A DNA stretch of 54,592 nucleotides from Pseudomonadota bacterium (GTDB taxonomy: Bacteria; Pseudomonadota; Alphaproteobacteria; Rhizobiales; Rhizobiaceae). The notes under the pieces were generated by a model. It did no database searches. It saw nothing but the letters and a program-made list of their open reading frames with translations, and was not told the origin of the DNA. The translations under genes and the position numbers were made by a program. The stretch spans positions 1-54,592 of the forward strand of contig JAEZXX010000043.1 in assembly GCA_023419535.1 (NCBI GenBank), read 5' to 3'. This document shows, piece by piece, positions 1 to 8,020 of the stretch (positions are counted from its first letter, which is position 1; every line of letters begins with the position of its first letter).

Positions 1-159
1 GCGAGGTTGGCCCACCCGGGACGGGGACGGCCGGTCGGCCGTCCGAATCGAGGCGTTGTGCCACCGGCGCTGAAGCGAACGGCCGATCCCACGAACGAGG
101 ACGGAACTTCTATAAAGCAGTTAAATGCCAGGTTGTCTTGGTTCGGGCATACCGTTTTG

Positions 160-657
160 ATGACAGACCTTTCGGCTACCAAACGATCCCCGGAGGACCT
201 CGCTCCCCCGAACGTCTCCGTAGGCTCCGCCGGCATGGCCGGCAGTCTGCTCTCGATCTCGAAGTCCACCCGGGCGTTCCTGTCCCTGCTTCTGGCCGAT
301 ATCGGCCTCTACCCCGGTCAGGATCATCTCCTGGAGCGGCTCGAGCTCGATCGTCCCGTCAGCGTCTCGGTTCTCGCCGAACAGTTGTCGGTGCGGCCCT
401 CCACCGTCTCCAAGATGCTCGACCGGCTGATCGAGAAGAATCTCGTTCGCCGTCTGAACTTCGAGGGCGACGCCCGCCGCACCATGGTGCACCTGACCGA
501 GGCCGGCGAAGAGATGCGCGGACGCATCCGCACCGTCTGGTGCCGGTTCGAATCCGAGATCGGCAACAATCTGGGCGAGGAGGACCGCCGGCGTCTCGCC
601 GGGGCCCTGAGCGAGATCGACGCCATCCTCGCCACACGCCTGCGCCGCCTGCGCTGA
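160..657 (+). CDS. MarR-family transcriptional regulator
   Basis: This 165-residue protein has the winged-helix layout of MarR regulators. The recognition-helix region is near residues 70-95, with the segment SVRPSTVSKMLDRLIEKN followed by the wing containing DARRTMVHLTEAG. Such proteins bind DNA as dimers and usually repress nearby or divergent genes in response to small ligands. The reading frame stays open upstream to base 7, but I chose the ATG at 160 because the preceding 51 codons do not look like a MarR N-terminus. A TATAAA stretch at 111-116 lies in an AT-rich patch that suits a promoter. The gene stands alone before opgG and its target is unknown. Confidence 0.85.
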   Translation: MTDLSATKRSPEDLAPPNVSVGSAGMAGSLLSISKSTRAFLSLLLADIGLYPGQDHLLERLELDRPVSVSVLAEQLSVRPSTVSKMLDRLIEKNLVRRLNFEGDARRTMVHLTEAGEEMRGRIRTVWCRFESEIGNNLGEEDRRRLAGALSEIDAILATRLRRLR

Positions 658-750
658 TCGGGCGGTCCATCCGGGGCCGGCGCTCTTTGCGATACGGGAC
701 GGCTTGCGTATGCTAAGGGTGCAGCGCAGCACAACAGACATCGCACGGCC

Positions 751-2391
751 TTGACGATCCAACATCACCCGAACCGCCGCGTCGCGCTCAAGCTCGGGCT
801 CGGCGGAGTCCTCGGCACGGTCCTTCTGAGGGACGCGCTGGCGCAGGAGGGCGAAGCCCCGCCCGTGGACGGCGCGCCGGCCGCGCCCGAGGCGCCCGCT
901 CCGGCCCCCCCGCCGACCCATGTCGACCCCGCGAACTTCTCCTTCGACGCGCTGTCGGCCGCCATGCGCCAGCGCGCGGGCCAGCCCTACGAGGCGCCCG
1001 TGGACGAGCTGCCCGACATCGTCCGCGACCTCGACTACGATTCCTACCGCCGCATCCTCTATCGCCGCGACCGCACGGTCTGGGCCGGGGAGCCGGGGCA
1101 GTTCCATCTGCAGGCCTATTTTCCCGGTTTCCTCTACCGCGCGACGACCCGCCTCCATGTCGGCGACGGAACGCAGTTCCGGCCGCTCACCTTCACGGGA
1201 GGCGACTTCGAGTTCCTCGGGCCGCTGGACGCGGAGGCCTTCGCGGGCGTGGAGCTGCCGGGCGTGGCGGGCTTTCGCATCAACGCGCCGATCGATCGGC
1301 CGGACGTCTTCGACGAGATCGTCTCGTTCCTCGGCGCCAGTTACTTCCGGGCGCTCGGGCGCGACAACCGCTACGGCCTCTCGGCGCGCGGCGTCGCGAT
1401 CAACACCGCCACCGCGGCGACGGAGGAGTTCCCGCGCTTCTCCGCCTTCTACATCGTGCGCCCGGCGCCCGAGGACGAGCGCATCGTCCTCTACGCCGAG
1501 CTCGACAGCCCGAGCCTGACCGGCGCCTACGCCTTCACCGTCACGCCCGGACCGCACACGGTGATCGACGTCGTGCAGCGCCTCTATTTCCGCGAGGCGG
1601 TGGAGCGGCTCGGCATCGCGCCGCTCACCTCCATGTTCATGCACGGCGAGAACGCCCGCAGCTCGCGGCCGGACTTCCGCCCGGAGGTCCACGACAGCGA
1701 CGGCCTCGCCATCGTGCGGGCCGACGGCGAGCGGCTCTGGCGCCCCTTGCGCAATCCGCAGACCCTGGCGCTCAGCTATTTCCGCGAGGTCTCGCCGAGA
1801 AGCTTCGGTCTGATGCAGCGCGACCGCGCCTTCGACAACTACCAGGACGTGGAGGCGCGCTACGAGGCGCGGCCCTCTCTCACCATCGAGCCCGCGGGCG
1901 ACTGGGGGCGCGGCGTCGTCCAGCTCGTGGAGATCCCGAGCGATTCCGAAGGCAACGACAACATCGTCGCCTTCTGGGTGCCCGACGAGCGGCCCGAGCC
2001 CGGCAGCTCCTACGAGTTCCGCTACCGCATGCGCTGGGGCGACCTCCAGGAGCTGAACGCCGAGACCGCGATGGTCGCCGACACCTATGCGGGCGTGGGC
2101 GGCAACGCGGCGGAAAGCGGCCCGAGCCCCTATTGGCGCTTCGAGGTGAACTTCGTCGGCGGAACGGCGGCGAACCTGCCGGACGGGGCGGAGCTCGAAA
2201 CGCTGATCGACGTCTCCCAGAACGCGCTCGTGCGCCATGTCGGCACCGACCGGCTGCCGAACGGCGGCTGGCGCCTGTCGCTGGAGCTGGAGAAGTCGGA
2301 CGCGCTGCCCGCCGAGCTGCGCGCCCGACTCGCCTTCGCCGGACGTCCGATCAGCGAGACCTGGCTCTACCAGTGGAGCGGCGAGGCGTGA
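751..2391 (+). CDS. opgG: Periplasmic glucan biosynthesis protein, OpgG/OpgD family
   Basis: This 546-residue periplasmic protein is needed to build osmoregulated periplasmic glucans (branched beta-glucans). The N-terminus has a twin-arginine-like pair (NRRVALK) followed by a hydrophobic stretch ending ALAQE, so export by Tat is likely, as known for OpgD. The family motif VSFLGASYFRALG near residue 190, then YGLSARGVAI, the central LGIAPLTSMF and the C-terminal ISETWLYQW match OpgG/OpgD along the whole length. The start is TTG; no in-frame ATG or GTG fits better and no clear Shine-Dalgarno is visible. It overlaps a 90-codon gene and precedes opgH, its partner glucosyltransferase. The choice between G and D names is not certain. 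Confidence 0.93.
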   Translation: MTIQHHPNRRVALKLGLGGVLGTVLLRDALAQEGEAPPVDGAPAAPEAPAPAPPPTHVDPANFSFDALSAAMRQRAGQPYEAPVDELPDIVRDLDYDSYRRILYRRDRTVWAGEPGQFHLQAYFPGFLYRATTRLHVGDGTQFRPLTFTGGDFEFLGPLDAEAFAGVELPGVAGFRINAPIDRPDVFDEIVSFLGASYFRALGRDNRYGLSARGVAINTATAATEEFPRFSAFYIVRPAPEDERIVLYAELDSPSLTGAYAFTVTPGPHTVIDVVQRLYFREAVERLGIAPLTSMFMHGENARSSRPDFRPEVHDSDGLAIVRADGERLWRPLRNPQTLALSYFREVSPRSFGLMQRDRAFDNYQDVEARYEARPSLTIEPAGDWGRGVVQLVEIPSDSEGNDNIVAFWVPDERPEPGSSYEFRYRMRWGDLQELNAETAMVADTYAGVGGNAAESGPSPYWRFEVNFVGGTAANLPDGAELETLIDVSQNALVRHVGTDRLPNGGWRLSLELEKSDALPAELRARLAFAGRPISETWLYQWSGEA

Positions 2392-2660
2392 GGAAGCCGG
2401 GGTCGCAGATCCATGTCGGCGCCCTGATCGGTCGGCCCGATCTCGACGACCGGACCGTGCGCGCCGCCGTGGTGGAGCGCTTGGCGGCGGACGGACGCGA
2501 GGGCATCGATCCCGACATCGTCCTCGACGCCGCGCGGCTGGGCAAGCGCAAGGCGCTCGCCTTTCTGCGCAAGCTCGTGCTGCCGCCGCCGGCGGCCGCG
2601 CTCGACATGCCGGTGCGCCCGATCCTGCGCTCGCAGATCCGGGCCGCGGCCGGCCGCTGA
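2388..2660 (+). CDS. Small protein of unknown function coupled to opgG
   Basis: This 90-residue reading frame starts at a GTG that overlaps the opgG stop codon (GTGA), with a purine-rich stretch GGAGCGGCGAG just upstream, so translational coupling is likely. The product is basic and mostly helical in appearance, with no signal peptide or membrane segment. A leucine/lysine-rich segment GKRKALAFLRKLVL lies near residues 52-65 and a C-terminal arginine-rich end follows. I recognise no family. Codon use resembles its neighbours, with G/C third positions. Its position between opgG and opgH suggests a role connected to glucan synthesis, which is inference only; a chance open frame is the alternative. 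Confidence 0.55.
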   Translation: MRKPGSQIHVGALIGRPDLDDRTVRAAVVERLAADGREGIDPDIVLDAARLGKRKALAFLRKLVLPPPAAALDMPVRPILRSQIRAAAGR

Positions 2661-2777
2661 CGGACGGGGAACGGCCTGGGAGGGGCCGTTCACCGATATT
2701 TGATCAACCGGTACGGACGTGCAAATGTCGGCAACCGGCGATACAGCCCCGCTCCTCCATCAATCGAAGATCATCGC

Positions 2778-4538
2778 ATGGCGCTGGCCCGGTTCCTCTT
2801 CATCGTCGCGGCCTTCGTCCTGGCGCTCTTCGCCGGGGTCCTGTTCTGGACGGTCATCACCGTCAACGGCGCGGTCCCGCTGAACGTCTTCCAGACGCTG
2901 CTCCTCGTCGTCTGCTGCCTGTGGCTCGCCTGGGGCTTCAACACCGCCACGGTCGGCATCCTGACGCCGCGCCGCGCGCCGAAGCAGATGCCGCGGATCG
3001 CACCTTCGCCGGAGGGTCGCACCGCGATCCTGATGCCGGTCTACAACGAGGACGCGGACGCGGTGATGTCGCGCGTGGCCGCCATGATCGAGGGCCTGGC
3101 GGCCATCGACGCGCTCGACGACTTCGATGTCCACATCCTGTCGGACTCCACCAGGGAGGAGGCGCGCGCGGCCGAGCGCCGGGCCGTCTACCGCGTGGCG
3201 GGGGATCTCGAGACCGGCCGCCACCTCTACTATCGGCACCGCGCGAACAATGTCGGGCGCAAGGCCGGCAACATCGCGGACTTCGTGACGCGGAGCGGCG
3301 GCGCCTACGCCTATATGCTCGTCCTCGACGCCGACTCCCTGATGCGGCCGGAGACGATCCTGGCTCTGCGCTCGCGCATGGACGCCGATCCCAAGCTCGC
3401 CCTCCTCCAGACCCAGCCGCTGATCATCGGGCGCCAGACCCTGTTCGGCCGCGCCTTGCAGTTCTCCGCCGCGCTCTACTCGCCCTTCTTCTCGCGCGGC
3501 ATCGCCGCCCTGCAGGGCCGGGAGGGCCCGTTCTGGGGCCACAACGCGATGATCCGCGTGCGCGCCTTCGCCGGCAGCTGCGGCCTGCCGGACCTCTCCG
3601 GACCCCCGCCCTTCGGCGGGCACATCCTCTCCCACGATTTCGTGGAGGCCGCGCTTCTGGCCAAGGAAGGCTGGACGGTGCGCGTCGATCCGGACCTGGA
3701 AGGCTCCTACGAGGAGGCCCCCGCCAACCTCATCGAATACGCCAAGCGCGACCGCCGCTGGTGCCAGGGCAATCTCCAGCACGGCCGGCTGCTCGCCGCG
3801 CCGCGCCTGCGCTTCTGGAGCCGGATCTCGATGATCTCGGGCATCATGGCCTACGCCGCCTCGCCGATCTGGCTCCTCTTCCTGTCGGTGAGCCTCGCCT
3901 ATGCGGTCTTCGCGCCGGCGCCGAACTACTTCCCGCCGGATTCGCTCTTCCCGGTCTTCCCGCGCCCCGAGACCGGCCGGGCGCTGCTCCTCCTCCTCGG
4001 CATCGGGCTCCTCCTCCTGCTGCCCAAGACGCTGATCGCCTTCCGTTCGGCCTTCGCCCGGCGCGGCGCCCGCTTCGGCGGACCGGTGCCGGTCCTCCTC
4101 GGCGCGACCTGCGAGCTGATCATGACGAGCGCGCTCGCCCCGATCATGATGATGTTCCAGTCCAAGGCCGTGGCCGAAATCCTCGTCGGCGCCGATTCCG
4201 GCTGGCCGGCGACGGAGCGCGAGGACGAGGGCGTGCCCTTCGCCGCAGCCCTGAAGAGCTCCTGGTGGATGGTGATCGCGGGGGGCGTGCTGCTCTTCTC
4301 GTCCTACACCTATGCGATGGAGCTGTTCCTCTGGGTGACCCCCATCGGCCTGCCGCTCCTCATCGCGCCGCTCTTCATCTACGTGACCGGGAGCCCGGCC
4401 TTCGGCGAGCTGGCGCGGCGCCTGGGCATCTTCCTGACGCCGTTCGAGCTGCACCCCGAGCCGGTGATCCGCGCCGCCCACCAGTGGCGCGAGCGCCTGG
4501 AGGCGCCCGCCCCGGCCCCGCAGGCGGTCGCCGCCTGA
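2778..4538 (+). CDS. opgH: Glucans biosynthesis glucosyltransferase MdoH/OpgH
   Basis: This inner-membrane family 2 glycosyltransferase of 586 residues polymerises glucose from UDP-glucose into the linear backbone of periplasmic glucans. Two N-terminal membrane helices (about residues 1-25 and 32-52) precede a cytoplasmic GT2 domain with ILMPVYNEDAD, NNVGRKAGNIADF, the acidic VLDADSLM site and the processive-enzyme motif RDRRWCQGN. Several C-terminal membrane helices follow from about residue 340. The ATG at 2778 begins with the first membrane helix; a TTG 26 codons earlier is open but lacks family-like sequence. It lacks the long N-terminal extension of the E. coli protein. It is the catalytic partner of opgG upstream. 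Confidence 0.95.
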   Translation: MALARFLFIVAAFVLALFAGVLFWTVITVNGAVPLNVFQTLLLVVCCLWLAWGFNTATVGILTPRRAPKQMPRIAPSPEGRTAILMPVYNEDADAVMSRVAAMIEGLAAIDALDDFDVHILSDSTREEARAAERRAVYRVAGDLETGRHLYYRHRANNVGRKAGNIADFVTRSGGAYAYMLVLDADSLMRPETILALRSRMDADPKLALLQTQPLIIGRQTLFGRALQFSAALYSPFFSRGIAALQGREGPFWGHNAMIRVRAFAGSCGLPDLSGPPPFGGHILSHDFVEAALLAKEGWTVRVDPDLEGSYEEAPANLIEYAKRDRRWCQGNLQHGRLLAAPRLRFWSRISMISGIMAYAASPIWLLFLSVSLAYAVFAPAPNYFPPDSLFPVFPRPETGRALLLLLGIGLLLLLPKTLIAFRSAFARRGARFGGPVPVLLGATCELIMTSALAPIMMMFQSKAVAEILVGADSGWPATEREDEGVPFAAALKSSWWMVIAGGVLLFSSYTYAMELFLWVTPIGLPLLIAPLFIYVTGSPAFGELARRLGIFLTPFELHPEPVIRAAHQWRERLEAPAPAPQAVAA

Positions 4539-4572
4539 GACCGGCCGCCCGCCGATTTGCGCCCGCGGACCG

Positions 4573-4591
4573 ATGCTGTAGAGGATCGGCC
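4573..4591 (+). promoter_or_regulatory. Short leader motif shared with cobS and the ArsR-type gene
   Basis: The sequence ATGCTGTAGAGGATCGGCC directly precedes the ATG at 4592. Nearly the same leader occurs before cobS (6276-6292) and before the ArsR-type gene (52161-52177). It contains GAGGA, usable as a Shine-Dalgarno, and a TAG-containing core that could equally be the 3' end of a -10 element. Which of these it is cannot be decided from sequence. Confidence 0.35.
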
Positions 4592-4810
4592 ATGACGAGC
4601 GATCACAAGCATCCCTTCTTCCGGCCGCTCTGGCGGCGCGTCGCCATCCTCGCGGTGGTGCTCGCCTGGTCGGGTTTCGAATGGTGGAACGGCGAGACGG
4701 TCTGGGGCGTGATGACGCTCCTCATCGCCGTCTACGCGGTGTGGGTCTTCTTCGTGAAGTACGACCCCGACGGCCCTCCCGAAGGCACGGAGCCGCCCCG
4801 CCGGCCGTGA
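4592..4810 (+). CDS. Small membrane protein, DUF3329-like
   Basis: This 72-residue protein has two predicted membrane helices: one around residues 15-32 (VAILAVVLAWSGFEWW) and one around residues 36-57 (GVMTLLIAVYAVWVFFV). A charged N-terminus containing HPFFRPLWRR precedes them and a proline-rich tail follows. The arrangement resembles small rhizobial membrane proteins assigned to DUF3329, but that assignment is from memory of the family and is tentative. GAGGA upstream is a usable ribosome binding site. It follows opgH by 53 bases in the same direction and may share its transcript, though it may also be transcribed alone. No catalytic residues are evident. Confidence 0.7.
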   Translation: MTSDHKHPFFRPLWRRVAILAVVLAWSGFEWWNGETVWGVMTLLIAVYAVWVFFVKYDPDGPPEGTEPPRRP

Positions 4811-4928
4811 GGCCGGCGTCGCGCGTTGGCGGACTTGGGGTTGGCGCCCGGCGGCGCGCGGACGGACGTTCTAGATGCCGAACCGGCGACGTGGCTCCGA
4901 GCTTGAATGCCGAGGGGTGACATCTCCG

Positions 4929-4965
4929 CTTCGTCATCCTCGGGCTTGACCCGTGGATGACGAAG
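4929..4965. repeat. Palindromic intergenic element
   Basis: An 11-base perfect inverted repeat, CTTCGTCATCC pairing with GGATGACGAAG, encloses a second stem CGGG/CCCG around a five-base loop. This is the well-known alphaproteobacterial type of dispersed palindrome built on the phrase TCATCCTCGGGCTTGACCCG. It lies in the 245-base gap between the plus-strand membrane gene and the end of cobT on the minus strand, so it could act as a terminator for both. I see no gene in that gap. Confidence 0.7.
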
Positions 4966-5055
4966 TTGAAAGGGCGCGCCCTTCCGCGGACCCGCACCGA
5001 AGCGTCCGAAGCCCCGCGCTCGGCCGCGAGCGACCCGAAGGCGGCGAACCCTCCC

Positions 5056-6075
5056 CTACAGCTTGCCCGAGACCCCGGCCTGCTCGAAGGTCGCCATGCC
5101 GGTGTGGCAGGCCGCCGCGGCCTTGACGATGCCGGCGGCGAGGGCCGCGCCGGTGCCCTCGCCCAGCCGCATGCCCAGCGCCAATAGCGGCACCTTGCCC
5201 ATCGCCTCCAAGGCTCGTCTGTGGCCCGGCTCGGCCGAGACGTGGCCGAAGAGGCAATGGTCGAGCGCGGAGCGGTCGAGCGCGTGGAGGACCGCCGCCG
5301 CCGCGCTCGCCGCGAAGCCGTCGACGATCACCGGAACGCGCTGGACGCGGGCGGCGAGGATCGCGCCCGCCATCGCGGCGATCTCGCGCCCGCCGAGGCG
5401 CCGCAGCACCTCCAGCGGATCGGCGAGATGGGCGCGGTGGAGGTCGAGCGCCTCCTGCACGATGGCCGCCTTGCGGCGGATACCGTCCGCATCGTGGCCC
5501 GTGCCGGGCCCGACCCATTCGGCAGCCGTGCCGCCGAAGAGCGCGGCGAAGATCGCGGCGGCCACCGCCGTGTTGCCGATCCCCATCTCGCCGATGCACA
5601 GGAGGTCGGGCTCGTCGTGCAGGCACTCCATGCCGAAGGCCATGGTCGCCGCGCAGGCCTTCTCCGACAGGGCGGCCTCGGCGCTGATGTCGGCGGTCGG
5701 ATGGTCGAGCGCGAGGTCGAAGACCTTCAGGCCGAGGCCGTAGGTCTGGCAGATCTGGTTGATCGCCGCGCCGCCGGCCGCGAAGTTCTCCACCATCTGC
5801 CGCGTGACGGAGGCGGGGAAGGCCGAGACGCCGCGCGCGGCGACGCCGTGGTTTCCGGCGAAGATGGCGACGACCGGGCGGTTCACCGCCGGGCTCGCGC
5901 GGCCCTGCCAGACGGCGAGCCAGGCCGCGATCTCCTCCAGCCGTCCGAGCGAACCCTCGGGCTTGGTGAGCGTCGCCTCGCGGTGCCGCACGGCATGCAG
6001 CGCCGCGCCGTCCGGCCCGGGCATGCGGGAAAGGAGCGCGCGGATGTCGTCGAAGGGAAGGCCGGTGGCGGACAT
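5056..6075 (-). CDS. cobT: Nicotinate-nucleotide--dimethylbenzimidazole phosphoribosyltransferase CobT
   Basis: CobT (called CobU in the Pseudomonas denitrificans nomenclature) makes alpha-ribazole phosphate from nicotinate mononucleotide and dimethylbenzimidazole, supplying the lower ligand of cobalamin. The 339-residue product has the family signatures TKPEGSLGRLE, VAIFAGNHGV, GGAAINQICQ, CIGEMGIGNT and HVSAEPGHRRALEAMG, and a C-terminus with TGMATFEQAGVSGKL typical of the enzyme. The length is close to the usual 340-355. The ATG at 6075 sits directly before the conserved N-terminus. It runs divergently from cobS, which uses its product, across a 217-base gap with no B12 riboswitch motif visible. 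Confidence 0.95.
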   Translation of the reverse strand: MSATGLPFDDIRALLSRMPGPDGAALHAVRHREATLTKPEGSLGRLEEIAAWLAVWQGRASPAVNRPVVAIFAGNHGVAARGVSAFPASVTRQMVENFAAGGAAINQICQTYGLGLKVFDLALDHPTADISAEAALSEKACAATMAFGMECLHDEPDLLCIGEMGIGNTAVAAAIFAALFGGTAAEWVGPGTGHDADGIRRKAAIVQEALDLHRAHLADPLEVLRRLGGREIAAMAGAILAARVQRVPVIVDGFAASAAAAVLHALDRSALDHCLFGHVSAEPGHRRALEAMGKVPLLALGMRLGEGTGAALAAGIVKAAAACHTGMATFEQAGVSGKL

Positions 6076-6275
6076 GGACGGACTCGATCGTTTCACGTGA
6101 GACGGTGGGCCCCCGCCTGTTAGGCGGCGGCGGGGGCGATGGCAAACGGCGGGGCGGACACGGCGTGGGCGCCGTCGCTGCCGGATCGTTCGCGTCGGCC
6201 GCGCGATCGCCGGAAAACGGTCCGGCCTGTCCCGTCCCGATGGTCCGGCGCCGGGCGTTTCCGCTCCGGACGGAA

Positions 6276-6292
6276 ATGCTCTAGGAGCGGCC
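6276..6292 (+). promoter_or_regulatory. Leader motif and ribosome binding site of cobS
   Basis: ATGCTCTAGGAGCGGCC lies immediately before the cobS start codon. It includes a strong AGGAG. The same leader precedes two unrelated genes (4573-4591 and 52161-52177). The rest of the 217-base cobT-cobS gap holds a GC-rich hairpin at about 6110-6136 and nothing else that I recognise. Confidence 0.4.
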
Positions 6293-7063
6293 ATGACCGG
6301 CCTTTTCGACGCGACCGCCCGCGCCCTCGCCTTCCTCAGCCGCCTGCCGCCGCTCGGCCGCGCCGTCCACGGGACGCACCGGCTCGGCGACGACGCGCAC
6401 GCCTTCCCGCTCGCGGGTCTCCTGATCGCGCTCCCCGGCGCCGGGCTTCTCGCGCTCGGCCATGCGCTCGGCCTGTCGGCGCCCGTCGCGGCGATCCTGG
6501 CGGTCGCCCTGACGGTGGCGCTCACCGGCGCGCTGCACGAGGACGGGCTGGCCGACACGGCGGACGGCCTTTTCGGCCACCATGCGCGCGAGCGCGCGCT
6601 CGCCATCATGAAGGACAGCCGCATCGGCGTGTACGGGGCGCTGGCGCTGATCCTGACGCTCGGGGCCCGGATCGCGCTCCTGGCGGAGCTTCTGCAGCGG
6701 GGGGCGCTTCCCGCGGCCCTTTCGCTCGTCGCGGCCGCCTCCGCCAGCCGCGGCGCGATGGCCCATCTCTGGTCGAGCCTGCCGGCCGCCGAGCCCGGGG
6801 GCCTCGCGGAGCGCGTCGGCGCGCCGGACCGGGCCGGAGGCCGCACGGCCCTTGCACTGGGGCTCGCGGTCCCGGCGATCCTCGGAACCGCCGCGGCAGG
6901 TCCCGGGGGGCTGCTGATCCCCGCCGCGCTGGCGCTCGCGGTCCATCTTCTCTTCCGCCGCGTCCTGAACCGCCGCCTCGGCGGGGTGACGGGCGACACG
7001 ATCGGCTGCGACCAGCAGATCGTCGAGATCGCGATCCTCCTCGGCTTCGCGCTCGTCCTCTGA
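6293..7063 (+). CDS. cobS: Adenosylcobinamide-GDP ribazoletransferase (cobalamin synthase) CobS
   Basis: CobS (CobV) joins adenosylcobinamide-GDP to alpha-ribazole (phosphate) to complete adenosylcobalamin, in the inner membrane. The 256-residue protein starts with ATARALAFLSRLPPLG, typical of the family, and carries the conserved acidic motif HEDGLADTADGLFG and then KDSRIGVYGALALI. Several hydrophobic segments along the protein fit a polytopic membrane enzyme. An AGGAG precedes the ATG. The stop codon TGA abuts the cobD stop on the other strand within the single palindrome TGATCA, so the two genes end back to back with no spacer. Confidence 0.94.
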   Translation: MTGLFDATARALAFLSRLPPLGRAVHGTHRLGDDAHAFPLAGLLIALPGAGLLALGHALGLSAPVAAILAVALTVALTGALHEDGLADTADGLFGHHARERALAIMKDSRIGVYGALALILTLGARIALLAELLQRGALPAALSLVAAASASRGAMAHLWSSLPAAEPGGLAERVGAPDRAGGRTALALGLAVPAILGTAAAGPGGLLIPAALALAVHLLFRRVLNRRLGGVTGDTIGCDQQIVEIAILLGFALVL

Positions 7064-8020
7064 TCAGAGCGCGGCGGCGAGGAGGCAAACGGCGGAGAGG
7101 ACGAGGAGCGCGGTGCACAGATGCCGGAAGAGGCGGAGCGCCCGCGCGATGTCGCAGCGCCCGGCCGCGCGCCGGCCCTCTTCGTTCAGGAAGGGCGCGT
7201 CGACCGCCAGCTCGCCGTAGCGGCGCGGCCCGCCGAGCGCGAGGCCGAGCGAGGCCGCCATCGCCGCCTCCGGCCAGCCGGCATTGACGGAGCGGTGGCG
7301 CGGCCCGTCGCGGCGCGCGACGCGCCAGGCGTGACCGGCGCGCCCACCGAGCGCCGCGAAGCCTGCGGCGGTCAGCCGCGCCGGAACGAAATTGGCGACG
7401 TCGTCGAGACGCGCGGCGGCCCAGCCGAAGTCGCGGTGACGGCGGGACAGATGGCCGATCATGGAATCGGCGGTGTTCAGCATCTTGTAGGCGAGGAGGC
7501 CCGGCAGGCCGAAGGCCAGAAAGGCGAGCGCGGGCGCCACGACCCCGTCGGAGGCGTTCTCGGCGAGGCTTTCGATCGCGGCGCGGCAGATTCCGGCCTC
7601 GTCGAGACGGTCGGGATCGCGCCCGACGATCATGGAGACGGCGTGCCGCCCGTCCGCCAGGCTCGTCCTCAGCCCCTCGGCGACGGCGGCGACGTGGGAA
7701 GCGAGGCTCTTCTGCGCGAGGAAGACCGAGACGATCGCGGCCTCCGCGAAGAAACCGGCGGGCCCGAGGGCGGCGAAGGCGAGATGGATCGCCGAGCCGG
7801 TGCCGGCGGCGCCCGCGAGGAGGAGGGCGATCGCCGCCACGCCGAGCGAGCGCCGCCGCCGGGGCCCGTCCCCCTCGCGGTTCCAGCGCCGGTCGAGGGC
7901 TTCGATCGCGTGGCCGAAGAGGACGACGGGATGGGGCAGGCGCGCCCAGAGCGCCGGCGGGTCGCCGATCGCCCGGTCCAGGAGCAGCGCCAGCGTGAGG
8001 ACGAGGAGGGTCTCGCTCAA
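7064..8020 (-). CDS. cobD: Adenosylcobinamide-phosphate synthase CobD (CbiB)
   Basis: CobD attaches the aminopropanol (phosphate) arm to adenosylcobyric acid. It is an inner-membrane protein of 318 residues. The N-terminus has a membrane helix followed by DRAIGDPPALWARLPHPVVLFG, a family hallmark, and the central motif ESLAENASDGVVAP is conserved in CbiB/CobD. The start is TTG overlapping the cobC stop (TTGA), the expected arrangement for coupled translation at the end of the cobL-E-B-C-D operon. The gene is the last of this operon and converges on cobS without a gap or a visible terminator. Confidence 0.93.
   Translation of the reverse strand: MSETLLVLTLALLLDRAIGDPPALWARLPHPVVLFGHAIEALDRRWNREGDGPRRRRSLGVAAIALLLAGAAGTGSAIHLAFAALGPAGFFAEAAIVSVFLAQKSLASHVAAVAEGLRTSLADGRHAVSMIVGRDPDRLDEAGICRAAIESLAENASDGVVAPALAFLAFGLPGLLAYKMLNTADSMIGHLSRRHRDFGWAAARLDDVANFVPARLTAAGFAALGGRAGHAWRVARRDGPRHRSVNAGWPEAAMAASLGLALGGPRRYGELAVDAPFLNEEGRRAAGRCDIARALRLFRHLCTALLVLSAVCLLAAAL

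Noticed and set aside
7..159. In-frame extension of the MarR gene to a TTG at base 7
   Set aside because: The 51 extra residues are low-complexity and have no MarR counterpart; the ATG at 160 gives a normal length.
121..2238. Long open frame of 705 codons on the minus strand opposite the MarR gene and opgG
   Set aside because: It mirrors the G/C-ending codons of the plus-strand genes, has no recognisable domain, and its composition (many R, V, E, H) is typical of antisense shadow frames.
6076..6292. Possible cobalamin riboswitch in the cobT-cobS gap
   Set aside because: No B12-box GCCACTG or similar conserved core is visible; only a GC-rich hairpin is present.
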